NCBI RefSeq assembly: GCF_001426195.1
Contig: NZ_LMRS01000056.1
Coordinates: forward strand, 124,001-188,000
Length of the DNA stretch: 64,000 bases
Direction of reading: 5' to 3'
Source: Sphingomonas sp. Leaf339
GTDB taxonomy: Bacteria; Pseudomonadota; Alphaproteobacteria; Sphingomonadales; Sphingomonadaceae
A model generated the notes under the pieces. It was not told where the DNA came from, did not search any database, and saw nothing but the letters and a program-made list of their open reading frames with translations. Made by a program: the position numbers and the translations under genes. This document shows positions 33,051 through 42,422 of this stretch, in pieces (the first letter of the stretch is position 1; the number at the start of each line of letters is the position of its first letter).

Positions 33051-36000
33051 ATGGAGATGGACAAAGAAGCTGCCGCGCTTGCTGCGCGGCTGACCAAGGG
33101 TGCGTTGCCGGGCGAGCTGCGCGATTTCGGCCCGGTTGAGGTGGAGAGCGCGGCGCGATTCGTCGCCGCCACCGCCGCCGCGCGCGTACCTGGCCATGCC
33201 GCCGTCGCGCTGGAATTGATCGCGGCGGACGACGCCCATCGCCGCATGCGGGTGGCGATCGTCAACGACGACATGCCATTTCTAGTCGATTCGGTCGCGG
33301 CGGCGATCACTGGTCAGGACATCGCGATCCATCGCATCATCCACCCCGTCGTCCCTGTCACGCGCGACGCCGATGGTACGCTCATCACGATCGGTGCGGG
33401 GCCGCTGCCCGAATCGATGATCTATCTGGAGCTGGAACGCGCCGATGCGCGCGACCGGCGCGATCTGACCGCCGGCCTGGAAGCCGCGCTGGCCGATGTA
33501 CGCGTTGCGGTGGCCGACTGGGCCGCGCTGAAGCAGGCGATGGCACGCGATGCCGACGCGCTGTGGTCCGGTGAAGGCGCCGCACTGCTGCGCTGGTTCC
33601 TCGACGGCAAGCTGACGTTCCTTGGTCATCAGGTCTGGACACCCGAAGCCGGCTTCACCGCGCCACTCGGCATCGCCCGCAATCCGCAACCGCGGCCGAT
33701 CCTGGCCGATGCGTCCTGCCGGCTGGCGCTGGCCTGGTACGAAGGCGGCGGTCAGGCACCGCTGCTGCTGAAATCCAACCTCGTCGGCCGCGTCCATCGC
33801 GCCGTACCGCTCGATCTGGTCGTGATGCCGGTGATGGCGGCGGGTCGCGTGACCGGCCTGTCGATCCATGCCGGGCTGTGGACCAGCGCCGCGCTGGCCG
33901 CCGATCCGCGGACCGTCCCCGTGCTGCGCGCGCGGCTGGCGGCGCTGGAGGAGAAGTTCGGCTTCGATCCCGGCGGCCATACCGGCAAGGCGCTGACCCA
34001 CGCGATGACAGCTCTGCCGCACGATCTGGTCGCCGGCTTCGATCCGGCCGAGCTAGAGCAACTGGCGCTGACCGCGATGTCGATTGCCGATCGCCCGCGC
34101 CCCGTTCTGGCGCTCGTGCGGGCGCCGCTCGGCCGCCATCTGAACGCGTTCGTCTGGCTACCGCGCGACGACGTCACCACCAGCCGCCGCGTCGCGATCG
34201 GTGAGATGCTGGCCGAGGCCGCCGATGCCGAGGTACTGACTTGGTCGATCGCGCTGGAGGATGGGCAGGTCGCCCTCCTCCGCTACATGCTCGATCCGCG
34301 TGAGGCCGGTGGCGCGGTGCCCGACGCCGCCCCGCTAGCGCAGCGGCTGGAGCGGATGGTGCGCGGCTGGGTGCCCGATGTCGAAGCGGCCCTGACCGAG
34401 ACGACGTCGGCCGCGCGCGCCGCGCGCCTGGCGCTACGATGGGCCGCCGCCTTCCCGCAGAATTACCGCAACGTATCCACCGCGAACGAAGCCGCCGCCG
34501 ACATCCTGCGCCTCGCCGCACTGGAAACACCAGAAGCGCGCGGCGTGCGCCTGTTGCCGCCGCTGCCGGGCGAGGACCGCCAGCTAAAGGTGTACAAGCT
34601 GGGCGGAGCGCTCGCCCTGTCGGACGCGGTGCCGGTGCTGGAGAATTTCGGCTTCCGCGTCATCGGCGAACTGCCGACTCGCCTGCGCGATGCCGGCGAT
34701 GCGTTCGTCCATGACTTCGTCGTCGAAGTCGCCGCCGCCGACACCGATGCCGCCGTGTTGGAAGGCGCGATCGCCGCCGTGCTCGAAGGACAGGCGGAGA
34801 ATGACGAATTCAACCGCCTGATCGTCGAGGTCGGGTTGGCCCCACAATCCGTGGTCCTGCTGCGCGCGTGGTTCCGGTATCTGCGTCAGGCCGGCCTGCC
34901 TTACGGCCTGACCACCGTCGTCGATGCGCTGCGCCGCGCGCCCGACGTGGCCCGTGCCCTCGTTGCCCGCTTCGCCGTCGCGCACGATCCCGCCGCCTCC
35001 GATGACGTAACGGTGTGCGATGCCGCGATCGCCGAGGGCCTCGACGCCGTGTCCGCGATCGACGACGACCGCATCCTGCGCGCCTATACCGCGCTGATTG
35101 CCGCCACGCTGCGCACCAACGCTTATGCCCCCGCCGCATCGGAAGCGCTGGCGTTCAAGCTCGACAGTCACCTGATTCCCGGCCTCCCCGCCCCCGTGCC
35201 GTGGCGCGAGGTGTGGGTCTATTCGCCGCGCGTCGAGGGCATCCATCTACGCGCCGGCCCGGTTGCGCGCGGCGGTCTGCGCTGGTCCGACCGGCGCGAC
35301 GACTTCCGCGTCGAGATCCTAGGCCTGATGAAGGCGCAGCGCGTGAAGAACGCGGTCATCGTGCCGACCGGTGCGAAGGGCGGTTTCTATCCCAAGCAGC
35401 TTCCCTCCCCCACGGTCGATCGCGACGCATGGCTGGCGGAGGGGACAGAGAGCTATCGCATCTTCATCCGTTCGCTGCTGTCGATCACCGACAACATCGT
35501 CGACGGTGCCGTCGTCCACCCGGACCATGTCCGCATCCATGACGGCGAGGACCCGTATTTCGTCGTCGCCGCTGACAAGGGCACCGCGACGTTCAGCGAC
35601 GTCGCCAACGCGCTGGCGCTGGAACGCGGTTTCTGGCTCGGCGACGCGTTCGCCAGTGGCGGCAGTCAAGGCTACGACCACAAGGCGATGGGCATCACCG
35701 CCAAGGGTGCATGGGTGTCGGTTCAGCGCCACTTCGCCGAACGCGGTGTCGATGTGCAGACCGACGGCATCAGCGTCGTCGGCTGCGGCGACATGTCGGG
35801 CGACGTGTTCGGCAACGGCATGTTGCTGTCGGAGGCGATCCGGCTGGTTGCCGCGTTCGACCACCGCCACATCTTCCTCGATCCCAATCCCGACACGGCG
35901 ACTTCGTTCGCCGAACGCGAGCGGCTGTTCGCGCTGCCCCGTTCGAGCTGGGCGGATTACAGTGCGCCTGTCTCACCCGGCGGCGGCATCCACAGCCGCA

Positions 36001-37643
36001 ACGCCAAATCGATCGCGATCACGCCCGAAGTGCGCGCCGCGCTCGGCATCGATGCGACCGAACTGGAACCCACCGCGCTGATCGCCGCGATCCTGAAGGC
36101 ACCTGCCGACCTGCTCTGGTTCGGCGGCATCGGCACCTATGTGAAGGCCGCCGGCGAGAACAACGCCGCGGTCGGCGATCCCGCCAACGATCGCCTGCGC
36201 GTCGATGCCGAAGAACTGCGCGTCACCGCCATCGGCGAGGGCGCCAATCTGGGCGTTACGCAGGCCGCGCGCATTGCCTTCGCCGCGCGCGGTGGCCGCA
36301 TCAACACCGACTTCATCGACAATTCGGCCGGCGTCGATTGCTCGGACAACGAGGTGAATATCAAGATCGCGCTGAACCGCGAGATGAACGAAGGGCGGCT
36401 GGCGGAGTCCGATCGCAACACCTTCCTCGCCAGCATGACCGACGACGTCGCGCATCTGGTGCTGGAGGATAACCGCCTCCAGACGCTGGCGCTGTCGATC
36501 GCCGAGGCGGACGGCGCCGTCGCCGTCCCCCGCTACGTCCGCGCGATCGAGATATTCGAGGCATCGGGCCGGCTCGATCGCCGGGTCGAGGGGCTGGCCG
36601 TCAATGACGACCTGCTCCGTCGCGGGCAGGAGGGACAGGGCCTCACCCGCCCCGAACTCGCCGTACTGCTCGCCACCGCCAAGCTGTCGTTGCAGGACGC
36701 GATCGAAACCAGCGGCCTTGGCCTGGACCCTGCGTTGAAACCTGATCTCCATGCTGCCTTCCCGGCCGCGATGCAGGAACGGTTTCCGCAGGCCATCGAC
36801 GACCACCGCCTGCGCGGCGAAATCGTCGCGACCAAGCTCGCCAACCGCGTCGTCAATCGCCTCAGTATCCTGCCTGCCTTCGAACTGGCGGAGGAGGAAG
36901 GCGTCGATCTAGCCGACATTGCCGCGATGTTCGCGGTCGCCGAGCGACTGTTCGGGCTGGACGCGCTCTGGGCGGCGATCGAGACGACGCCGATGGCCGA
37001 ACCCGCGCGCATCGCGCTGTTCGACGAGGTCGCGCACTTCACCCGTTCGCACATTGCCGACCTGCTGCGGGTCACCACCCCCGGCACGCCGATCCAGACG
37101 GTCATCGACCGGCTGGCGGGTGGCATCGCCGAACTTGACCGCCAGATCGATGCGCTGTTGCTCGACGAAGTGCGCGCCCAGCGTGTCCGCATCGCCGACC
37201 AGTTGCGGCTTATCGGCGCCCCGGAAGATCTGATCGCCCGCGTCGTCCGCCTGTTCGACCTCGACGGGGCGGTCGGCCTTGCCGATCTCGGCGTGCGGCT
37301 GGGCGTCGACGAGGCGGCGCTGACCCGCGCCTATACCCGGCTCGGGCAGGCGCTCGGCATCGACTGGGCACAGACGCAGGCGACGCGGCTGGCGCCCGGC
37401 GATCCATGGGAACGGCTGCTCGTCGCCGGACTAGTGCGCGATTTCGAGCAGTTGCGACTCGAATTCCTTGCCCGTCGCGCCGAGGGTGATCCGTTGGCGG
37501 CAGTAGAGGCATGGCTGGCCGACAACACCGCCCGCACCGACCAATTCACCACAATGGTCGCCCGCGCCCGCGCCGCGACCCAGCCCAGCGCGGCCATGCT
37601 GGCACAGGTGGCAACGCAGGCTCGCGTGCTGCTCGGTCGGTAA
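33051..37643 (+). CDS. gdh: NAD-specific glutamate dehydrogenase, large (180-kDa) type
   Basis: 1530 residues, the usual size for the large bacterial NAD-GDH family, which deaminates glutamate to 2-oxoglutarate and ammonia with NAD+. Long N-terminal ACT-like regulatory segments are followed by the catalytic core at about 735-1250, with GGLRWSDRRDDFRVEILGLM, the lysine-bearing KNAVIVPTGAKGGFYPK and the nucleotide-binding GCGDMSGDVFGNGML. The start at 33051 has an in-frame ATG two codons on. A strong inverted repeat after the stop acts as terminator. Ordinary core gene; the family call is secure. Confidence 0.95.
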   Translation: MEMDKEAAALAARLTKGALPGELRDFGPVEVESAARFVAATAAARVPGHAAVALELIAADDAHRRMRVAIVNDDMPFLVDSVAAAITGQDIAIHRIIHPVVPVTRDADGTLITIGAGPLPESMIYLELERADARDRRDLTAGLEAALADVRVAVADWAALKQAMARDADALWSGEGAALLRWFLDGKLTFLGHQVWTPEAGFTAPLGIARNPQPRPILADASCRLALAWYEGGGQAPLLLKSNLVGRVHRAVPLDLVVMPVMAAGRVTGLSIHAGLWTSAALAADPRTVPVLRARLAALEEKFGFDPGGHTGKALTHAMTALPHDLVAGFDPAELEQLALTAMSIADRPRPVLALVRAPLGRHLNAFVWLPRDDVTTSRRVAIGEMLAEAADAEVLTWSIALEDGQVALLRYMLDPREAGGAVPDAAPLAQRLERMVRGWVPDVEAALTETTSAARAARLALRWAAAFPQNYRNVSTANEAAADILRLAALETPEARGVRLLPPLPGEDRQLKVYKLGGALALSDAVPVLENFGFRVIGELPTRLRDAGDAFVHDFVVEVAAADTDAAVLEGAIAAVLEGQAENDEFNRLIVEVGLAPQSVVLLRAWFRYLRQAGLPYGLTTVVDALRRAPDVARALVARFAVAHDPAASDDVTVCDAAIAEGLDAVSAIDDDRILRAYTALIAATLRTNAYAPAASEALAFKLDSHLIPGLPAPVPWREVWVYSPRVEGIHLRAGPVARGGLRWSDRRDDFRVEILGLMKAQRVKNAVIVPTGAKGGFYPKQLPSPTVDRDAWLAEGTESYRIFIRSLLSITDNIVDGAVVHPDHVRIHDGEDPYFVVAADKGTATFSDVANALALERGFWLGDAFASGGSQGYDHKAMGITAKGAWVSVQRHFAERGVDVQTDGISVVGCGDMSGDVFGNGMLLSEAIRLVAAFDHRHIFLDPNPDTATSFAERERLFALPRSSWADYSAPVSPGGGIHSRNAKSIAITPEVRAALGIDATELEPTALIAAILKAPADLLWFGGIGTYVKAAGENNAAVGDPANDRLRVDAEELRVTAIGEGANLGVTQAARIAFAARGGRINTDFIDNSAGVDCSDNEVNIKIALNREMNEGRLAESDRNTFLASMTDDVAHLVLEDNRLQTLALSIAEADGAVAVPRYVRAIEIFEASGRLDRRVEGLAVNDDLLRRGQEGQGLTRPELAVLLATAKLSLQDAIETSGLGLDPALKPDLHAAFPAAMQERFPQAIDDHRLRGEIVATKLANRVVNRLSILPAFELAEEEGVDLADIAAMFAVAERLFGLDALWAAIETTPMAEPARIALFDEVAHFTRSHIADLLRVTTPGTPIQTVIDRLAGGIAELDRQIDALLLDEVRAQRVRIADQLRLIGAPEDLIARVVRLFDLDGAVGLADLGVRLGVDEAALTRAYTRLGQALGIDWAQTQATRLAPGDPWERLLVAGLVRDFEQLRLEFLARRAEGDPLAAVEAWLADNTARTDQFTTMVARARAATQPSAAMLAQVATQARVLLGR

Positions 37644-37651
37644 CCTCGCAT

Positions 37652-37680
37652 CCCTTCCTCTCCCATCGGGAGAGGAAGGG
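37652..37680. terminator. Hairpin after glutamate dehydrogenase gene
   Basis: Perfect 12-bp arms CCCTTCCTCTCC and GGAGAGGAAGGG with a five-base loop, nine bases after the stop. No T-run follows, so it may end or stabilise transcripts from both convergent genes. Pyrimidine-rich hairpins like this recur in sphingomonad spacers. Confidence 0.6.
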
Positions 37681-37713
37681 AGCGGCAAAGCCGTGGCGGG
37701 GTGAGGACGAAGC

Positions 37714-38694
37714 CTATCGCTTCCGAATAGCCAATGCCCGACGCCGACGACGCCAGGACACGATCCCGCCAACCATCAACATCGATGGCGCCAAGCCTGC
37801 CACGAATCCGACCAGTCGCCCGACGACGCCTAACCCGCTGCCATCATGCAACGCCAGAATCGACCGCCCCGCGACACCCGCCGAAACGCGCGCAGGCGCC
37901 GCCACCGCCGACCCGCTATCGTCGGCGACCTTCACCGCGACTGTCGCGACGCCAACCGTCCAATCCGGATTCCGCTCGGTCGGCCAGACGATACGCCGCA
38001 CCGCACCGGGCGTGATTGCCATCGCCCGTGCCACGATCACCGACAAATTCTGAGCGGGCCGCGCCATCGGCTGCGCCGATACCGGCGCGGGCTTGGCAAA
38101 ACTGATCCAGACGCCACTGAACGACCAGACCAGCAAGGGCGCGGCAATCAGTACTGCGGCCGCATAACCGAGCCACACCGATCCACCACCAGCCTGACGC
38201 CGCCGACTATTCGGCCACCACACCACCACGCCGACAACGACCAGCACCATTGTCAGCACACCGCCAAACCCGACAATGCTGCGCCCCACGCCCGGCACCA
38301 ACAGGTCACTATGCACTCGCCGCAGAAACCCGACCAGACCTGCGTCGCTCGCCGCGACCTCAAGCACCCGCGCCGTCGGCGGATCGAGATAGATATCGAC
38401 CGTCCCAGCGCCCTTCGTCCCCACGGATGTGGCGACGACGACCACCGGCGCACCGCGTCGCTCGGGCAACATCATTGCGGCGATCCGCTCGCCCCGCCCC
38501 AGCACCGGCCGCGCGGCCTGCGCATACCGATCGACGGGCAATAACACCGCGCCACTGGTCGCGAACCGCGATGCACCGGTCAGCCGACCGATCGCCTCCG
38601 GCCACATCAGCATCGCGCCGCTCAACGTCAACGGCACGATCACGAGGATCAACGCGATCCATCCGTGCACCCGCCACCACGCCCGCCCGTCCAT
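37714..38694 (-). CDS. PepSY-associated transmembrane protein
   Basis: 326 residues. The start is put at the ATG at 38694, with AAGGGA eight bases upstream. The RVHGWIALILVIVPLTLSGAMLMW first helix, a PepSY-like periplasmic segment, RRVHSDLL next to the second helix (about 150-180) and two further helices match PepSY-TM proteins. Such proteins accompany TonB siderophore receptors and are thought to act as inner-membrane ferric reductases. The gene lies 100 bp downstream of the receptor gene on the same strand. Confidence 0.85.
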   Translation of the reverse strand: MDGRAWWRVHGWIALILVIVPLTLSGAMLMWPEAIGRLTGASRFATSGAVLLPVDRYAQAARPVLGRGERIAAMMLPERRGAPVVVVATSVGTKGAGTVDIYLDPPTARVLEVAASDAGLVGFLRRVHSDLLVPGVGRSIVGFGGVLTMVLVVVGVVVWWPNSRRRQAGGGSVWLGYAAAVLIAAPLLVWSFSGVWISFAKPAPVSAQPMARPAQNLSVIVARAMAITPGAVRRIVWPTERNPDWTVGVATVAVKVADDSGSAVAAPARVSAGVAGRSILALHDGSGLGVVGRLVGFVAGLAPSMLMVGGIVSWRRRRRALAIRKR

Positions 38695-38794
38695 GCCGCA
38701 TCCCTTCGCCGGTGGCCGTGCCACCCCGCGTCATCGTGCGTCAATCACCGGCCGTCTTCTACCCGCCGGGGTGGCGGGGAGAAGCCCGCAAACC

Positions 38795-41236
38795 TCACAA
38801 GCTATAGAACAGGCTCAACACCGCCGAACGCCGGTCGCCGGGGGTCGCCCAGCCATTGTTGCGGATGCCGGTGTAGTATTTCTCGTCGGTGAAGTTCTGC
38901 ACGTTCACCTGCGCGGTCAGCCCGTTCGCAAAGCTGTATGCCAGATACGCCCGGTGCGTCAGGTAATCGTCTGACCGGTATTGCGTCGGCGCTGCCAGAC
39001 TGGCGGCGTTCAGCGCGAAGCTGCCCTGATAGGTCAGGCCATAACCGACTTCCAGACCGAACGGCAGCTTGTACGTCGTGAACAGGCTGCCCGAATGCTT
39101 CGGCGTCTGCACGAAGAGCGTACCCCGCTGCGGGTCGGGATTGGCCGCCGAGTTGCCGCAGGCCGTGCTGGGGTTGGCGATGCACCGGTCGGAAATCGAC
39201 TGCAGAATTTCGCCATCCAAATACGTGTAGTTGGCGAAGATCGTCCAGTTCTTGGTGACGTTCCCCGACGCGCCCACCGCGATCCCGTCGACCCTCGCGC
39301 GTCCGTCCAACACCTGCGTCGCCGCCGGCAGGACCGGGTCGTTCGAGGCGACACGGAAATTGGTCCGCTCATTGCGGAACACCGCCGCGGTCAGTTCCAG
39401 CCGTCGACCAAACAGCCCCGCCTTGATCCCCGCCTCGTAATTCTTGGCGGTTTCCGGTGCGACCTCACACGGGCTGAAAACCGCCGCCCCCGATGCCGTG
39501 GCGACACCGCAGCCCAACCGCACCGTCGCCGACGACGGTGTCTTGGAGTTGCCATAGCCGCCATAGATGCTGACGTTCTGCACCGGATGCACCACCGCGC
39601 CGACACGGTACGAAAACAGCTTTTCATGGCTGGTCTGCGGCAACAGCGCGGTGCCGGTCAGCGCGGTCGTACCCGGCGGTACCACGGCCAGCGGCAACTG
39701 GCGGAACGTGGCATCCTGCACTTCCCAGCGCACACCGCCGTTCAGTTCGACGTACCGACCCAGCTCCAGCGTATCGAACGCATAGACCGCCAGATTGGTC
39801 GTCTCCGCCTTCGACTGTGCCGTCACCGTGTAGTTGATCGGGCCGGTATAGACGGTGTTGGGGTTGCGGTAATCGATCTGCGGCAGGATCACGAGCGCGC
39901 CCCCGGTCGTCCGTGGCAGCGAGGCGCCGGTGATCGCATAATCTTCGATCGTCCCCGACACGCCGACATTGGCGACGTTGCGGATGCCGCCCTTCTCGCC
40001 CGTTTCCAGCCGGATATCGGTCTGGTTATACAACAGCTGGTTCTCCTGATCACGGACCAGGCCACGCGGGCCGCTCGGCTGGTATAGTCCCGGCGCAACG
40101 GCGACGGTCTGGGTCGGACGGACGACACCGCTCGCATCGGCGAAGTTGGCGAACGTGGCGGTGCAGGCGGCGCCGGTCGGCGTGCGCCCGGTGGCGGTCA
40201 GGCAGTATGTGCCCTGCGGCGCGCTCGTCACGCTGTATTGCCCTACCCGCTGCCAGCGCGTCAGGTTGCGGATCGACAGTTGCTCGTTCACCCGGTGGCG
40301 CAGCGTCGCGGTGAAGCGATCGACGGTCGTGTCCTGCCGGTCGAGATTGGCGATGCCGAAATAATCGCCGCGGTCCACGCCGGCCAGTTCGCCATCGTTG
40401 AACGCGTTGCGGAAATACGGAACGCCGTACACGGGCGTGTTGCGATCCTCCTGATGGACATACGCCAGTGTCAGGCTGGTCGGCCCATCGACACCGATCG
40501 TCACCGATGGCGCGATGCCCCAGCGCTTGTACCGGTCGACATCGCGTCCCGGCACGTCATTGCGGTGGTACGCGCCGTTCAGCCGCACCGCGACCAGATC
40601 GGACACGCGCTTGTTGGCATCCACCGCGCCACGCCAGTAATCGTCGGTGCCGACACCCGCCTGGATGATCGTCAGATCCTCGGGCCGCGGTTCCTTGGTG
40701 ACGAGATTGATCGTCCCGCCGACGCTACCCGCGCCGTTGAAGACCGAGTTCGCACCGTTGTACACCTCGATCTGTTGCAGGTTGAACGGATCGGTGCGGC
40801 TGTACTGCGCACTGTCGCGAACGCCATCGACCGTGATGTCGTTGTTCGCGGAATAGCCGCGCAGGTTGATGCTGTCGCCATAACCGCCGCCGCCTTCGCC
40901 CGCGCCAAAGGTGATGCCGGGGATCGTCTGCAACGCGTCGCGCAGCGTCTGCAGGTTTTGTTTGCGCAAGACCTGATCGCTGATGACCGTGATCGTCTGT
41001 GGCGTGTCGAGCAGCGCCGACGTCGCCTTGGGGCTTTCCACCACCGCGGCCGCCGCTTCATAACGACCGTTGACGATAATCTCGTCGCGCTCGGCCTGTC
41101 GTTTACCGTCCTGCACCGTCGCCGCGCGATCGGCCGCGGTCACATCGGCAACGACTGGATCGGCCGCATAGGCCGGCGCAGACGCGATGAATCCGACGCA
41201 AGACAACGCGAGGAACGACGCAGACGACTTGGACAC
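38795..41236 (-). CDS. TonB-dependent siderophore receptor (catecholate/Fiu-like)
   Basis: 813 residues, GTG start with AAGGGG upstream. The signal peptide ends at AYA-AD (about 25). A plug domain (about 65-180) carries DTPQTITVISDQVL, SINLRGYSANNDITVDGVRD and the closing VFNGAGSVGGTINLVTK. A long barrel follows, ending in LSLFYSL. The plug wording resembles Fiu/CirA-type receptors for catecholate siderophores or their breakdown products; the true substrate cannot be read from sequence. A Fur-box-like site sits upstream and a PepSY partner downstream. Confidence 0.92.
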   Translation of the reverse strand: MSKSSASFLALSCVGFIASAPAYAADPVVADVTAADRAATVQDGKRQAERDEIIVNGRYEAAAAVVESPKATSALLDTPQTITVISDQVLRKQNLQTLRDALQTIPGITFGAGEGGGGYGDSINLRGYSANNDITVDGVRDSAQYSRTDPFNLQQIEVYNGANSVFNGAGSVGGTINLVTKEPRPEDLTIIQAGVGTDDYWRGAVDANKRVSDLVAVRLNGAYHRNDVPGRDVDRYKRWGIAPSVTIGVDGPTSLTLAYVHQEDRNTPVYGVPYFRNAFNDGELAGVDRGDYFGIANLDRQDTTVDRFTATLRHRVNEQLSIRNLTRWQRVGQYSVTSAPQGTYCLTATGRTPTGAACTATFANFADASGVVRPTQTVAVAPGLYQPSGPRGLVRDQENQLLYNQTDIRLETGEKGGIRNVANVGVSGTIEDYAITGASLPRTTGGALVILPQIDYRNPNTVYTGPINYTVTAQSKAETTNLAVYAFDTLELGRYVELNGGVRWEVQDATFRQLPLAVVPPGTTALTGTALLPQTSHEKLFSYRVGAVVHPVQNVSIYGGYGNSKTPSSATVRLGCGVATASGAAVFSPCEVAPETAKNYEAGIKAGLFGRRLELTAAVFRNERTNFRVASNDPVLPAATQVLDGRARVDGIAVGASGNVTKNWTIFANYTYLDGEILQSISDRCIANPSTACGNSAANPDPQRGTLFVQTPKHSGSLFTTYKLPFGLEVGYGLTYQGSFALNAASLAAPTQYRSDDYLTHRAYLAYSFANGLTAQVNVQNFTDEKYYTGIRNNGWATPGDRRSAVLSLFYSL

Positions 41237-41267
41237 TGAAATACCCCTTAGCTTCGGGTATGCAGCT

Positions 41268-41286
41268 ATTGAGAGTCGTTCGCACT
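41268..41286. promoter_or_regulatory. Candidate Fur box upstream of TonB receptor
   Basis: ATTGAGAGTCGTTCGCACT resembles the palindromic iron-regulator consensus ATTGAGAATCATTCGCAAT, 32 bases before the receptor start. A second half-like match (ATTGCGAGTGAATTT) lies just upstream. Iron repression is inferred from the gene pair. Confidence 0.45.
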
Positions 41287-41293
41287 GTCAACG

Positions 41294-41644
41294 CTATTGC
41301 GAGTGAATTTCACCATTGTCGCGAAATGTGCCAACCTTTTCGTCGCTTGCGCTATTCGCTTTCTCCGCGAACAACCAACTGCGCAACGCACTCGCCAGAT
41401 TGGGTGGCTCGTCCGCGAGCAGCCGCATCGCGTCGACTTGCGCCACCACCGCCGACAGCGGCCATGACCGTACCACCGCCGCCGCCTCCAACGCCGCCCA
41501 GAATACCGGTTCCAGACTGATCGACGTCTGATGCCCCGCGATCGTCACCGACCGCTTGACCGGCCCGACAAAGCCGCCCGCCGGTGGCGCGATCCCGGCG
41601 ACCGTCAATGTCACCGACCGCCCGGCAAAGGCCCGAACGTCCAC
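41294..41644 (-). CDS. Ribbon-helix-helix domain protein
   Basis: 116 residues as drawn. The core KRSVTIAGHQTSISLEPVFW, followed by SAVVAQVD and LASALRSWLF, is the RHH_4-type fold: a short strand contacting DNA and two helices. The N-terminal 28 residues may be upstream read-through, since it overlaps the MipA gene by 34 bases, and an internal GTG before TIAGHQ is an alternative start. Likely a small DNA-binding regulator; the target is unknown. Last gene of the run from cobT. Confidence 0.65.
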   Translation of the reverse strand: MDVRAFAGRSVTLTVAGIAPPAGGFVGPVKRSVTIAGHQTSISLEPVFWAALEAAAVVRSWPLSAVVAQVDAMRLLADEPPNLASALRSWLFAEKANSASDEKVGTFRDNGEIHSQ

Positions 41645-42405
41645 ATCAGCGCCAACCCGCCCGACGACTGATTACGCGACCCATCCGCCCGCACGATCGG
41701 CGACCGCGCAGCATCGCTCACCAGCCGATCATATTTGGCGTAGCCCATTAGTCCCCATCGCGGCCCCATCTGCCGCAGCGCCCCCGCCGTCACGCCCACC
41801 GCCTGCAGGCCGCCGCCCGCATCGAACGCCGGCAACCCGGACGCGGTCGAAGCAGCCGGCGTCACGCCGAAATACGCACGGTGATATCGCCGGTCGCCCA
41901 GCGTCGCGCGCGGGCCCACCGACACCAGCCAGTCGTCGCGGTCGCGCACGACATAATCCGCGCCGACACTCCCAATCCAGCCCTTGTGCCCGCCCAGCCC
42001 CTTGCGCAGTTCGGCGCGCAACCGAATAGCATCGGTCGCCTGCCACTGGACGAAGGCGCCTGGCTCGACCGTGAAACCGACCGTATCCAGCCCGGGCCGC
42101 ACATCGCGTCGCCCGCGCCGGCCCTCGAACCCAATCGCTGGGCCGATCGCGAACCGCCCCCGCCGGAACAGCGCCGACCCGGCACTTTCGTCGGGCGCCT
42201 CGAACGCGAACACATCATCGCCGCGCACCCGCGACACATCGATAAACGGGCGCACGCTCACCTGATCCGCACCGGGAAAGCTCGGTGTCAGTTGCGGTCC
42301 CAGCACCACCCGCGTCCGCCGTGGCTGGTCATCCTGCGCGGCGACTGGCCCCGCCGTCAGGCCGATGGCGGTTAGGGAGATGGCAATCGTGACGATGGTC
42401 TTCAT
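41611..42405 (-). CDS. MipA/OmpV family outer-membrane protein
   Basis: 264 residues from the ATG at 42405. Signal peptide to VAAQD (about residue 22), then a 12-strand-like pattern of beta segments: LGPQLTPSFPGADQVSVRPF, FAIGPAIGFEGRR, VEPGAFVQWQATDAIRLRAE and a final GLALMWTFG. This matches MipA/OmpV scaffolding or porin-like proteins of Gram-negative outer membranes. The exact role is variable within the family. It follows cobT by 17 bases on the same strand. Confidence 0.8.
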   Translation of the reverse strand: MKTIVTIAISLTAIGLTAGPVAAQDDQPRRTRVVLGPQLTPSFPGADQVSVRPFIDVSRVRGDDVFAFEAPDESAGSALFRRGRFAIGPAIGFEGRRGRRDVRPGLDTVGFTVEPGAFVQWQATDAIRLRAELRKGLGGHKGWIGSVGADYVVRDRDDWLVSVGPRATLGDRRYHRAYFGVTPAASTASGLPAFDAGGGLQAVGVTAGALRQMGPRWGLMGYAKYDRLVSDAARSPIVRADGSRNQSSGGLALMWTFGPLPGGR

Positions 42406-42422
42406 CCGCGCACGATACAGCA

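Noticed and set aside
33282..34022. 246-codon minus-strand frame inside glutamate dehydrogenase
   Set aside because: Antisense shadow in GC-rich DNA with no motif.
38981..40087. 368-codon plus-strand frame opposite the TonB receptor
   Set aside because: Arg/Gln/His-rich antisense product; the receptor on the other strand has plug and barrel signatures.
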